A stretch of 64,000 nucleotides of DNA, taken from positions 1 to 64,000 of the forward strand of contig BTUU01000011.1 of assembly GCA_045863555.1 (NCBI GenBank), read 5' to 3'. Under the pieces are notes generated by a model. It ran no database searches and had not been told where the DNA came from. It saw only the letters and a list, made by a program, of their open reading frames with translations. Origin of the DNA: JACRLV01 sp045863555. Lineage in GTDB: Bacteria > Planctomycetota > Phycisphaerae > UBA1845 > Fen-1342. Position numbers and translations under genes: made by a program. Each line of letters opens with the position of its first letter. Within the stretch, counting starts at the first letter, position 1. Below, one piece after another: positions 7,254 through 15,780 of this stretch.

Positions 7254-9616
7254 ATCGCGTGTGGATGATCGCCGTGACCCTTGCCTGCCTCCTCAGCCTC
7301 GCCGCCGCGCCCGACGCGGCCGCAGCCGACGGGATCGACTTCCAACCCCAGGCCGAGCTGGCCGCGCTCGACAAGGCGATCGACTGGAGCCGCGTCGAGC
7401 TCCTCGCCGTCCAGCACCAGAACCGCTACAAAACCTTCGACTCCTTCGCCCGCGAAGTCCTCACCGACATGACCGGCAAGGACCACTTCCCCGGCCTCAC
7501 CCCCGAAGCGTCGATCCTCGAGTGGATGTTCAACGGCAACGCCTACAACGACCAGCGGATGATCCGCATCAAGGACAAGGGCATCCGGCTGAACATCACC
7601 GCCCACATGCCCGCGGCCCGCGCCGACGAAATCCGCAAGACCGGTTTCATCACCCGCAATGAGCTCCGCAGCCCCGAGATCGAGCGCCGCCTCCGCGAGA
7701 TGGCCACGATCACCCGCATGGCCCCGGCCATGGGCCGCGCCGGCGCGGCCCGCGCGGCCGCCCTGAGCATGGAAGAAATGCTCCGCATCGTCCCCCGCGA
7801 GGGCGGCGGGCCCACCGATCCCTGGCACATGCCGCTCGCCGTCTTTCCAAATCTCACCGCCGAAGGCCGCAACGTCATCCTCGCCCAGTTTCCGCAGCTC
7901 ACCGCCTTCGACGGCCAGCCGCAGGCTGAGGGCGTCTCGCCCGAAAACGCCGTGAAGACCGTCGGCTACTGGATGGTCCTCAGCTCCGCCTGGCGCGGCC
8001 GAAGCGCCGCCTCCGTCCAGACCGCCCTCGACGGCCTCACCGAAGCCCTGCCGAAAATGGCCCCGGCCATCTACCCGTCCCAGTCGCAGCGCGAGGCCGA
8101 GCAGCACTACTACACCATGGGCAAGTTCGCCATCGGCTGGGTCACCTACTTCATCGGCTTCCTCATCAGCATCTGGGCCGCCGTGACGCGCTGGAAATCG
8201 CCCTGGTGGATCGCCCTGATCCTCATCGTTGTCGGCTTCGCCCTCCACGCCTACGGCATCGGCCTCCGCTGGTACATCCTCGACCGCATCCCCGTCGCGA
8301 ACATGTTCGAGGCCATCGTCTTCGCCGCCTGGGTCGGCGTCGCTCTCTGCGTCCTGCTCGAGGCCTTCTTCCCCCGCGCGATTTTCCTCCTCGGCGGCCA
8401 CGCCCTCGGCTTCACCTTCCTCATCCTCGCCACCTACGTCGTCCCCGGCGGCGGCACGCTCTCCAGCATCCGCGTCATCCTCGACGACGTCATGCTGCGG
8501 ATCCACACCACGATGATCATCGCCTCCTACGGCCTGATCTTCATCGCCTCCGTCATCGCGATCGTCTACCTCTTCGGCTACTACCTCCACCGCAGCGCCG
8601 CCCGCTCCGCCGAGGCCGGCATCATGATCGCCTGCGCCGGCGCAGCCCTCTGGATCATCTCCGCCATCGCCTTTACCCTCGTCCCCGGCGCGGGCACGGT
8701 CGACGGTTACGTCAAGAACTCCGGTGCCGCCGCCGCGTTCGGCGTCACGGCCGGCCTCGCGACGATCGCCGCGTTCGTCCTCCTGCGCCTGAAGGCCGCG
8801 CCCACGGCGCTCGTCTGCGCGATCTCGCTCGCCATCACGAGCGCCATGGTCGCGGTCGGCGATCGCGATCTGGTGCTCTATGGCGGAATTTCCCTCACCG
8901 CTCTCGGCGTCTGCTGGTTTTTGGGCAATATCGTCGTCGTCCTCCGGGCCATGCGGCCACAGGCACAGGCCGCGCTCGCGGGCGTGGGCGGATCGCTTTC
9001 AAAGAACCGGCCGGCCCTCGCCGGCGCGACGGCGGGGGAGGAGCGGGGGGTTCACACAGCGGGGCCGGGCGATGAACGCGCGGCTCGCAGAGCGGGTCCG
9101 GCGCACGAGCGAGCGCCGCGCACCGCTGCGGCGGGCGACGAACGGGCAATGCGCGCGGCCGGATCATCGGGCGACGAGCGGGGGATGCGTACGGCCGGGT
9201 CGCCGCGCGACTCGCGGGCGCTGCTCGCCGGCGCGACGGCCCGCGAAGACCGCCCGATCCTGGCCGGTGCGATGCCGGGCGACGAGGGCCGCAGTTCGAA
9301 CCTGCCGCGCTGGCTGGTGGATGTCGACTGGATGCACCTGATCATCCTGAACATCGTTTTCGTGCTGCTCTTCGTGGGGATCATCCTCGGCGCAGTCTGG
9401 GCGGATTACTCCTGGGGCCGGCCGTGGGGCTGGGACCCGAAGGAAGTGTTCGCGATGAACACGTGGCTCATCTACGCCATCCTGATCCACGCCCGCTTCG
9501 CAACCAAATCCCGCGGCCTGGCAACGGCCTGGCTCAGCGTGATCGGCTGCCTGATGATGGCCTTCAACTGGGTCTTCGTGAATTTCTACATCGTCGGCCT
9601 GCACAGCTACGCGTAG
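7250..9616 (+). CDS. ccsA: CcsA-like cytochrome c biogenesis protein with N-terminal periplasmic domain
   Basis: The 788-residue protein is the haem-handling partner of ResB. The ATG follows GGAGG and overlaps the resB stop. It has a signal peptide (1-25), a soluble domain of about 260 residues, then multiple membrane segments. The diagnostic WWD region is WADYSWGRPWGWDPKE, near residues 715-731. Histidines that may be the haem ligands occur near residue 383 (GHALGF), 421 (IHTTMI) and 745 (LIHARF). Between the membrane segments before the WWD region, residues 591-684 form a repetitive Gly-Asp-Glu-Arg-rich insert that I do not expect in this family. The multihaem cytochromes 20 kb downstream are plausible clients. 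Confidence 0.88.
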   Translation: MNRVWMIAVTLACLLSLAAAPDAAAADGIDFQPQAELAALDKAIDWSRVELLAVQHQNRYKTFDSFAREVLTDMTGKDHFPGLTPEASILEWMFNGNAYNDQRMIRIKDKGIRLNITAHMPAARADEIRKTGFITRNELRSPEIERRLREMATITRMAPAMGRAGAARAAALSMEEMLRIVPREGGGPTDPWHMPLAVFPNLTAEGRNVILAQFPQLTAFDGQPQAEGVSPENAVKTVGYWMVLSSAWRGRSAASVQTALDGLTEALPKMAPAIYPSQSQREAEQHYYTMGKFAIGWVTYFIGFLISIWAAVTRWKSPWWIALILIVVGFALHAYGIGLRWYILDRIPVANMFEAIVFAAWVGVALCVLLEAFFPRAIFLLGGHALGFTFLILATYVVPGGGTLSSIRVILDDVMLRIHTTMIIASYGLIFIASVIAIVYLFGYYLHRSAARSAEAGIMIACAGAALWIISAIAFTLVPGAGTVDGYVKNSGAAAAFGVTAGLATIAAFVLLRLKAAPTALVCAISLAITSAMVAVGDRDLVLYGGISLTALGVCWFLGNIVVVLRAMRPQAQAALAGVGGSLSKNRPALAGATAGEERGVHTAGPGDERAARRAGPAHERAPRTAAAGDERAMRAAGSSGDERGMRTAGSPRDSRALLAGATAREDRPILAGAMPGDEGRSSNLPRWLVDVDWMHLIILNIVFVLLFVGIILGAVWADYSWGRPWGWDPKEVFAMNTWLIYAILIHARFATKSRGLATAWLSVIGCLMMAFNWVFVNFYIVGLHSYA
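9020..9300 (+). repeat. Degenerate in-frame repeat inside ccsA
   Basis: About seven degenerate units of 11-12 codons encode variations on AG-x-GDER-A/G-x-R (for example AGPGDERAARR and AAAGDERAMRA). They form a charged loop between membrane segments of CcsA. The frame is kept throughout. Confidence 0.6.
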
Positions 9617-9633
9617 CGAGCGGCGCCAAAGCA

Positions 9634-9876
9634 TGTCCGAGCCCGACGCGCAAGCGAGGCTGTATTTCCGACCCCGCCGCGCAAGCAAGGGAACCTCCGA
9701 GCCCGCCGCGCAAGCAAGGGAATCTCCGAGCCCGCCGCGCAAGCAAGGGAATCTCCGAGCCCGCCGCGCAAGCAAGGGAATTTCCGACCCCACCGCGCGA
9801 GCGAGAGTGATGTTCCGAGCCCGCTGCGCAAGCAAGGGAATCTCCGAGCCCGCCGCGCGAGCGAGGAAGAAGTGGC
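9634..9876. repeat. Tandem array of a 29-base unit, about 8 copies
   Basis: About eight head-to-tail units have a core of GAGCCCGCCGCGCAAGCAAG followed by GGAAT and TCC. Three central units are nearly identical, and the outer ones are degenerate. A further degenerate unit lies at about 10215. There are no unique spacers, so it is not a CRISPR. The gap 9617-10335 is made almost entirely of this and the next two repeat families. Confidence 0.85.
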
Positions 9877-9907
9877 TTTCACACCCGAGCGCAAGCGCCT
9901 GGGTCTC

Positions 9908-10073
9908 CCCGCCCGGAGGGCGCACGATCGTTGCCAGGGACTTCAGTCCCTGGATCGGACTCCTCTTCTCACTTCCGCGCCCGGAGGGCGCACGATCCTC
10001 CCCCGCGCGGATGGCGCACGATTCTCCCCGCCCGGAGGGCGCACGATCGTTGCCAGAGGCTTCAGCCTCTGGA
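9908..10073. repeat. Interspersed CCCGGAGGGCGCACGATC units with two covarying hairpins
   Basis: Units of CCCGGAGGGCGCACGATC occur at 9912, 9980 and 10030, with a degenerate one near 10005. The first and last are followed by hairpins with the same TTCA loop: CCAGGGAC with GTCCCTGG (9934-9953) and CCAGAGGC with GCCTCTGG (10053-10072). The stems differ at paired positions and both remain perfect. They look like REP-type elements. Confidence 0.8.
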
Positions 10074-10120
10074 CAGCCCCTCTCCCGTCCATCGCGTTCC
10101 CCGCCATTCATGTAACCGCC

Positions 10121-10156
10121 GGGTGCCCCGCCGACGGCCGTTCAGCGTCGGCAGGG
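10121..10156. repeat. Palindromic repeat, family GGGTGCCCC, copy 2
   Basis: This has the same GGGTGCCCCG flank as the repeat at 1623, with a stem GCCGACG (10130-10136) and CGTCGGC (10146-10152) and a GTTCAG-containing loop. It lies upstream of the restriction-modification operon. Confidence 0.6.
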
Positions 10157-10335
10157 AATTCGCGGGCGCGCCGTCAGATACCCGACCACCATCCGTCGCC
10201 GCGGCTGCCCATTCCGAGCCCGAGACATGAGCGAGGACGCCGCGGGTGACTAGCGGGGCCACGAACCGTTCAGGTAATATCCTGCTTCTGCTGGGCACCG
10301 GGAAGGTCTGCCTCGAACTGCAACAAGGGAGATCC

Positions 10336-10989
10336 ATGAGCCTTACCAAGTCAAAACGCCGTATTGCCGACCATGGCGAGGTCTTCACCCCGCCGTGGAT
10401 GGTCGAGGCAATGCTCAACTTGGTAAAGGACGAGACCGAGCGCATCGACTCCCGTTTCCTGGAACCGGCGTGCGGCAGCGGCAACTTCCTCGTGCAGATC
10501 ATGCAGCGCAAGCTCGCTGCCGTGGAACTCAAGTACGGGAAGTCCGAATTCGAGCGGCGGCAATATGCCTTGCTTGGCCTGATGTGTATCTACGGCATCG
10601 AACTGCTGCCGGACAATATCGCCGAATGCCGCGCGAATATGTTGGAAATCCTCGCCGACTATCTGCATCTCGATGAATCGGACGAACTGTATCGTGCTGC
10701 ATCCTACGTGCTGTCGCAGAACCTCGTTCATGGCGACGCACTCAAAATGCGCACATGCGACGGCGAGCCGATCACTTTTGCCGAATGGGGCTACCTGGGT
10801 AAGGGCAAGTTCCAGCGACGTGATTTCCGCCTCGCCGCGCTCAGCGAATCGTCGGCCTTCAGCGCGGAGGGGTCGCTCTTCGCCCAGCTTGGGAAACACC
10901 AGCTCTTCACGCCGACGAGAATTTACCCACCGATGACCGTAAGCGAACTGGCCACCCTGCTCGGCGACGTATCGACGGAGGCCGAATGA
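10336..10989 (+). CDS. N6-adenine DNA methyltransferase-like protein, small subunit of the R-M operon
   Basis: The 217-residue start is the ATG after AAGGGAG (five bases away). The longer frame from 10246 lacks a ribosome binding site. GEVFTPPWMVEAML (residues 14-27) resembles the N-terminal motif of type I/Eco57I-like modification enzymes. FLEPACGSGNFL (41-52) is a canonical S-adenosylmethionine-binding motif I. The catalytic NPPY motif is absent; the downstream partner supplies it. The C-terminal half (ITFAEWGYLGKGKFQRRDF) is not a known catalytic block. The two proteins may together form one working methyltransferase. It is the first gene of a three-gene coupled operon, overlapping the next by 4 bases. 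Confidence 0.82.
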   Translation: MSLTKSKRRIADHGEVFTPPWMVEAMLNLVKDETERIDSRFLEPACGSGNFLVQIMQRKLAAVELKYGKSEFERRQYALLGLMCIYGIELLPDNIAECRANMLEILADYLHLDESDELYRAASYVLSQNLVHGDALKMRTCDGEPITFAEWGYLGKGKFQRRDFRLAALSESSAFSAEGSLFAQLGKHQLFTPTRIYPPMTVSELATLLGDVSTEAE

Positions 10990-12575
10990 GCGATCAGGCC
11001 GGCTTTACATTGCGTGGCCGCAACCCGGACGTGCTGACGTGCATCGCGAACCTCTCCAACGACGAAGTGTTTACGCCGCCCGAGTTCGCGAACCGGATGC
11101 TGGACACGCTGGCCGCCGCGTGGGCGGCCGACAACAGCGGTGCAAATATCTGGGCGGACAAGAGGGTGAGGTTTCTCGACCCGTGCACCAAGTCAGGCGT
11201 GTTCCTGCGCGAAATCACCAGCCGCCTAACCACGGGACTCGCGGACAAGATCCCCAAGCTTGAGAAACGTGTCGATCACATTCTGACCAAGCAGGTTTTC
11301 GGCATCGCGACCACGTATCTCACGAGTCTGCTCGCACGGCGGAGCGTGTATTGCTCGAAGCACGCCAAGGGTGAGCACTCGATCGCCAAGTCGTTCGCGA
11401 ATGATGATGGAAACGTTTGGTTCGAACGCATTGAGCATACCTGGGGTAACACCAAGTGTGAGTTCTGTGACGCTCCGAAAGCGATTTTGGACCGGGAGTC
11501 CGGAGTCGAAAACTACGCTTACGCGTTCATTCACACCACGGACATAAGGGCTCGCATTGCCGAGTTGTTTGGAGGCGACATGCAGTTCGACGTAATCATC
11601 GGAAACCCTCCATATCAGATGAAGGGGGGCGCGGGCGGTTCGAGCGATTCATCCATTTACCATCTCTTCGTCGAGCAAGCCAAGCGACTCGACCCAAAGT
11701 ACTTGTCGATGGTTATCCCTTCCCGTTGGCTCGCGGGCGGCCGTGGGCTTGACGAGTTCCGCAAGGATATGCTCAGTTCACACAAACTGGCCAGGCTGGT
11801 TGACTTCCCAGTCTCACGAGAGGTTTTTCCCGGCGTGGAGGTCAAAGGTGGCATCTGCTACTTCCTCTGGTCGGCCGCCCACAACGGCCAATGCGACGTT
11901 ACGGTGGTCCGCGGTGACGAGGAAACAGTATCGCCTCGGAAACTCGACGAGTTTGACGTGTTTGTGCGGGACCCGAGGGCCGTCAGCATCCTGCGCAAGG
12001 TGATAAAGGCTGGCGAAGCGCCAATCACCGAAATACTGACTGCTGACACTCCCTTCGGCATCGCGACGAATTTCGAGGGATTCCGCGACGAGAAGAAAGC
12101 AGGGGACGTCGCGCTACACTACGTCCGAGGTGGTAAACGCGCCATCGGATTTGTACCACGAAGCACGATCGCCAAGAACGCTGCCCTCATCGACAAGTGG
12201 AAAGTGCTTGCGCCGAAGGCGGGTTCAGATGGGGGGCAGAAAATTCCTGATTCCGTGCTTGGCAAACCATGGCTGAGCGCGCCGCCGTCTGTCGCTACGC
12301 AGACGTTCCTCGCTTTCTGTGTGGCTAGTAAAACCGAAGCACAAAGCCTTGAGTCTTATTACCGCACCAAATTCTTCAGGCACCTCGTGTCACTACGCAA
12401 GCTCACGCAAGACGCGCTTCGACCGATGTACTCATGGGTTCCGGTTCAGTCGTGGGATCGACGATGGACGGATGAAGCCCTCTACAAGAAGTACAACCTA
12501 TCGAGACAGGAGCGTGATTACGTCGAAGCGGTCATTCGCCCGATGGACCTGAGCAAAGAGGGCGATGATGACTAA
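10986..12575 (+). CDS. Eco57I-type adenine-specific DNA methyltransferase
   Basis: The 529-residue protein carries VIIGNPPYQM (NPPY at 207-210), the catalytic motif IV of N6-adenine methyltransferases. Its motif I is unusual: FLDPCTKSGVFL (63-74), with CTKSG where ACGSG is normal. NDEVFTPPEF (25-34) repeats the N-terminal motif of the preceding gene, so the two are probably diverged relatives. Cys123, Cys158 and Cys161 (CEFC) may bind zinc. The region after 230 could recognise DNA, as in Eco57I-like enzymes. It overlaps its neighbours by 4 and 11 bases. The operon is clearly less GC-rich than flanking genes, as expected of an acquired defence cassette. Confidence 0.88.
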   Translation: MSDQAGFTLRGRNPDVLTCIANLSNDEVFTPPEFANRMLDTLAAAWAADNSGANIWADKRVRFLDPCTKSGVFLREITSRLTTGLADKIPKLEKRVDHILTKQVFGIATTYLTSLLARRSVYCSKHAKGEHSIAKSFANDDGNVWFERIEHTWGNTKCEFCDAPKAILDRESGVENYAYAFIHTTDIRARIAELFGGDMQFDVIIGNPPYQMKGGAGGSSDSSIYHLFVEQAKRLDPKYLSMVIPSRWLAGGRGLDEFRKDMLSSHKLARLVDFPVSREVFPGVEVKGGICYFLWSAAHNGQCDVTVVRGDEETVSPRKLDEFDVFVRDPRAVSILRKVIKAGEAPITEILTADTPFGIATNFEGFRDEKKAGDVALHYVRGGKRAIGFVPRSTIAKNAALIDKWKVLAPKAGSDGGQKIPDSVLGKPWLSAPPSVATQTFLAFCVASKTEAQSLESYYRTKFFRHLVSLRKLTQDALRPMYSWVPVQSWDRRWTDEALYKKYNLSRQERDYVEAVIRPMDLSKEGDDD

Positions 12576-15105
12576 GTCGATCGAGGAGATCCTTGCGCCA
12601 AAACCAGAAGCTCGACCGCGTATCTACGCCTACTCGATCGCCGACGAGGCGCACCTGGGCCTTCTCAAGGTGGGGCAGACCACGCGCGACGTGAGGCATC
12701 GAATCGCGGAGCAGCTCAAGACTGCCGCCATCAAGAACTTCACGATCGAACTCGACGAGTGCGCGGAGTGCGATGACGGCAGGATCGTCACCGATCACGA
12801 CGTGCGCGCCGCGCTGGTGAGGAAGGGGTTCGAGAACACCGAGTTGGAGTGGATGCGATGTTCGGTCAAGCAACTGAAGACCGTGCTCGCGGAGCTGCGC
12901 AAGGGCCAGCGGTTTAGCGGAACGCATCACGAGACCTTCGCGATGCGTCGCGAGCAGGCCGAGGCCGTGAATAAGACGCACGCTTACTTCCACTCGATCT
13001 GGAACGAGGACATGCACGCCGTTCCGCGCTTCCTCTGGAACGCGAAGATGCGCTTTGGGAAGACCTTCACCACGTATCAACTCGCCAGGAAGCTCGGCGC
13101 GAAGCGAGTGCTCGTCGTGACCTTCAAGCCTGCAGTGGAAGATGCGTGGCAGACGGATTTGGAATCGCACGTGGATTTCGACGGGTGGCAATACCTATCC
13201 CGCAGTTCCGATAGTGATCCGACTAAGATCAACGCGAAAAAGCCGGTCGTGTATTTCGGCTCCTTTCAGGACCTGCTCGGCCGGGACGATGCGGGCAACA
13301 TTAAGTCGAAGAACGAATGGCTGCACAAGGTGAAATGGGACCTCGTGGTCTTCGACGAATACCACTTCGGCGCGTGGCGGGAGACCGCGAAGGAGCTCTT
13401 CGAAGGTGAGGAGGAGGCGGTCGCTAAGAAGGAAGCCAAGCTCGAGTACGGGAGCGGGCTGGAGAATGTGAACGAAGACCTCAGCGAACTCTCGGCGAAA
13501 GAGACCGAGTTCCTTCCGATCACCACCAAGGCGTATCTCTACCTCTCTGGCACGCCGTTCCGGGCGCTGGCCACGGGCGAGTTTATCGAAGAGCAGATCT
13601 TCAACTGGACCTACACGGACGAGCAGCGCGCTAAGGAGGAGTTTGCGGCGAAGAGCCCAGGCAAATGGAACCCGTACGGCGCGCTGCCGCAGCTGCGCCT
13701 GCTGACGTACCAGATGCCGGATGAGCTGCTTGCCATCGCGAGTGCCGGAGAATTCGACGAGTTCGATCTCAACGCGTTCTTCGATGCATCTGGCACAGGC
13801 GCTACGGCGCAGTTCAAACACAAGAGCGATGTGCAAAAGTGGCTGGACATCATCCGCAGCGGGTACGCGCCCAAGGCGGTGGAGTATCTGAAGACGGGTA
13901 CGCGGCCGCCATTTCCGTATTCCGATGTGCGGCTGCTGCCCTACCTTCAGCACTCCTTCTGGTTTCTTCCAACCGTGGCGGCGTGCCGCGCGATGGCAAA
14001 CCTACTGGCGGAGAGGCACAACACGTTCTGGCATGACTACGAGGTGGTGGTTGCCGCTGGCCCCTCGGCGGGCGTCGGTCTGGAGGCGTTGCCGCCGGTG
14101 CGCAGGGCGATCGGGAGCGGATTTGACACCAAGACCATCACGCTCTCGTGCGGCAAGCTCACCACGGGTATCACGGTGCCGCAGTGGTCATCGATTCTGA
14201 TGCTGCGCAACCTCAAATCGCCGGAGACATACTTTCAGTCCGCGTTTCGCGTGCAATCGCCATGGTCTATCAAAAACCCCAATGGCGACAACCCAAACGA
14301 GGAGGAAATCCTAAAGCCCATCTGTTTCGTCTTCGACTTCGCGCCTACGCGCGCGCTGCGACAACTCTCGGAGTATGGGATCGGCCTTTCGCCGAACGAA
14401 CCGAATCCGGAAAACGCGGTCAGGGACCTCGTTTCGTTCCTACCCGTGCTGGCCTATGACGGCGCGAACATGACGCAAATTGACGCGGGCGGCATCCTCG
14501 ATATCGCGATGGCGGGTACGTCGGCCACGCTACTGGCTCGCAAGTGGGAAAGCGCGCTGCTCGTGAACGTCGACAATGAGACGCTGCGCCGCGTTCTGGA
14601 CAATCCCGAGGCCATGGCTGCGGTGGAGCGGATCGAAGGCTGGCGAGCGCTGGGTGACAACATCATCGAGGCAATCATCAACAAAAGCGAGAAGATCAAG
14701 GACCTCAAGAAAAAGGCTAAGGATAAAGGGCTTACGGACAAGCAGATGAAGGAACTTACGGAGGAGGAAAAGGAGTTCAAGTCGAAGCGCAAACTTGTTC
14801 AAGAGAAGTTGATCAAGTTCGCCACCCGAATCCCCGCGTTCATGTATCTGACCGATTTCCGCGAAAACACGTTGCAGGACGTCATTACCAAGCTGGAGCC
14901 GGAATTGTTTCTTGCGGTCACAGGTCTAACGGTGAGTGATTTCCACTTGCTCGTTGGGCTGAGAGTGTTCAACACAGAGCAGATGAATCAGGCAGTGTTT
15001 GCGTTTCGCCGCTATGAGGATTCGTCGCTTCGCTATACAGGTATTGATAGCCACGAAGGGTTGACCCACTATGGGCTCTATAGCACGGTGGTTGCGAGGG
15101 AATGA
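12565..15105 (+). CDS. Restriction protein: GIY-YIG-like nuclease domain fused to a superfamily 2 helicase
   Basis: The 846-residue protein has an N-terminal T5orf172/GIY-YIG-like domain (about 18-110: IYAYS, LKVGQTT, then Arg and ELEW). It is followed by a DEAD-type translocase. Helicase motifs are NAKMRFGKTFT (159-169, a variant Walker A lacking the usual glycines), WDLVVFDEYHFG (DEYH at 264-267), LSGTPFRAL (motif III) and QSAFRVQ (motif VI). A lysine-rich coiled coil lies near 715-755. This is the likely cleavage and translocation subunit, with the GIY-YIG domain as the probable nuclease. It is co-transcribed with the two methyltransferase genes. The first ATG is given; a second follows directly. 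Confidence 0.88.
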   Translation: MMTKSIEEILAPKPEARPRIYAYSIADEAHLGLLKVGQTTRDVRHRIAEQLKTAAIKNFTIELDECAECDDGRIVTDHDVRAALVRKGFENTELEWMRCSVKQLKTVLAELRKGQRFSGTHHETFAMRREQAEAVNKTHAYFHSIWNEDMHAVPRFLWNAKMRFGKTFTTYQLARKLGAKRVLVVTFKPAVEDAWQTDLESHVDFDGWQYLSRSSDSDPTKINAKKPVVYFGSFQDLLGRDDAGNIKSKNEWLHKVKWDLVVFDEYHFGAWRETAKELFEGEEEAVAKKEAKLEYGSGLENVNEDLSELSAKETEFLPITTKAYLYLSGTPFRALATGEFIEEQIFNWTYTDEQRAKEEFAAKSPGKWNPYGALPQLRLLTYQMPDELLAIASAGEFDEFDLNAFFDASGTGATAQFKHKSDVQKWLDIIRSGYAPKAVEYLKTGTRPPFPYSDVRLLPYLQHSFWFLPTVAACRAMANLLAERHNTFWHDYEVVVAAGPSAGVGLEALPPVRRAIGSGFDTKTITLSCGKLTTGITVPQWSSILMLRNLKSPETYFQSAFRVQSPWSIKNPNGDNPNEEEILKPICFVFDFAPTRALRQLSEYGIGLSPNEPNPENAVRDLVSFLPVLAYDGANMTQIDAGGILDIAMAGTSATLLARKWESALLVNVDNETLRRVLDNPEAMAAVERIEGWRALGDNIIEAIINKSEKIKDLKKKAKDKGLTDKQMKELTEEEKEFKSKRKLVQEKLIKFATRIPAFMYLTDFRENTLQDVITKLEPELFLAVTGLTVSDFHLLVGLRVFNTEQMNQAVFAFRRYEDSSLRYTGIDSHEGLTHYGLYSTVVARE

Positions 15106-15314
15106 GCCCGTGCCACTGCCTCTGCGAGCAGTGGATTCTCGCGCGACGCGGTAGAACCGCCCGAGTCGTCGAATCAAACCGCGCTCATCGCCGCTCAATC
15201 CCGCCAATTTCCGCCAGCCAGTCAGATTCCACGCCCGCAAACCGTCCGCCCCTCGCCCGCGCCGCTATCCTTGCTGGAAATGACTGCTACTCCCGACCAG
15301 CGCACCGTCCCCGC

Positions 15315-15347
15315 CTTCCCACTTTCCCACGTTCCCACCTTCCCACC
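15315..15347. repeat. Octamer array TTCCCACn
   Basis: Four units of the TTCCCAC type repeat with an 8-base period. The same unit occurs, inverted, inside the lipoprotein gene at 28503. The gap 15106-15760 holds this array, two copies of the structured repeat and another octamer array. No gene is supported there. Confidence 0.65.
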
Positions 15348-15373
15348 GCCAGCCGACACCCACCCACGAAGGT

Positions 15374-15456
15374 CTGATAACGAACATGATCATCCCGGCA
15401 CACACCAAAAGGAAGCGATGATCACCTTCGGCCAGTTCGCTGGAAACGCAGTTCTA
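15374..15456. repeat. Structured intergenic repeat, copy A
   Basis: CTGATAAC is followed by 5 bases, the arm TGATCA (15387-15392), exactly 26 bases, and the second arm TGATCA (15419-15424). Then comes CCTTCGGCCAGTTCGCTGG. The arms extend to 8 bp (TGATCATC with GATGATCA). Copies B (15473) and C (55786) have the same spacing. The orientation given here follows CTGATAAC. It may be a structured RNA or a DNA hairpin element. Confidence 0.6.
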
Positions 15457-15472
15457 GGAGTTCTCCAACGTC

Positions 15473-15560
15473 CTGATAACATAGATGGCCAACCCGGCAC
15501 GCACAGGAAAAGAAGTTTGGCCACCTTGGGCGCATTCGCTGGAAACCCGGCTTTGAAGAC
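15473..15560. repeat. Structured intergenic repeat, copy B
   Basis: This has the same layout as copy A: CTGATAAC, 5 bases, TGGCCA (15486-15491), 26 bases, TGGCCA (15518-15523), then CCTTGGGCGCATTCGCTGG. Both arms changed from TGATCA to TGGCCA, so pairing is kept. It begins 99 bases after copy A. Confidence 0.6.
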
Positions 15561-15694
15561 GCCGCCCCCGAAAGCGAAGCAGCATTCACGACAGCGCCGG
15601 CGCACCCCGCGCGAGCGGCGGCCGATCGCAGGCGCGATCGGCGTCGGGCACAGAGGCCCGCCGCCACTGGATCGTGGCCGCGCTCGTTCGTCGG

Positions 15695-15780
15695 GCGTCC
15701 ACGTTTTCACGTTATCACGCTTCCACGCGGTCCGGGCTCCGTCGCCCCCTTGTTCCGTTGTCACCTTGCCACCTTGTCAC
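15695..15780. repeat. Octamer array nTTGTCAC overlapping the end of the MFS gene
   Basis: Units such as GTTTTCAC, GTTATCAC and GCTTCCAC (15703-15726), then CTTGTTCC, GTTGTCAC, CTTGCCAC and CTTGTCAC (15749-15780), keep an 8-base period. The last units encode the C terminus and stop codon of the MFS transporter gene. Confidence 0.7.

Noticed and set aside
9634..9876. CRISPR array
   Set aside because: Units are adjacent with no unique spacers, and no cas gene is near.
15374..15560. Integron attC sites or a short coding gene
   Set aside because: No matching R-site core sequences, and the translated frame shows poor substitutions at the covarying arms and has no ribosome binding site.
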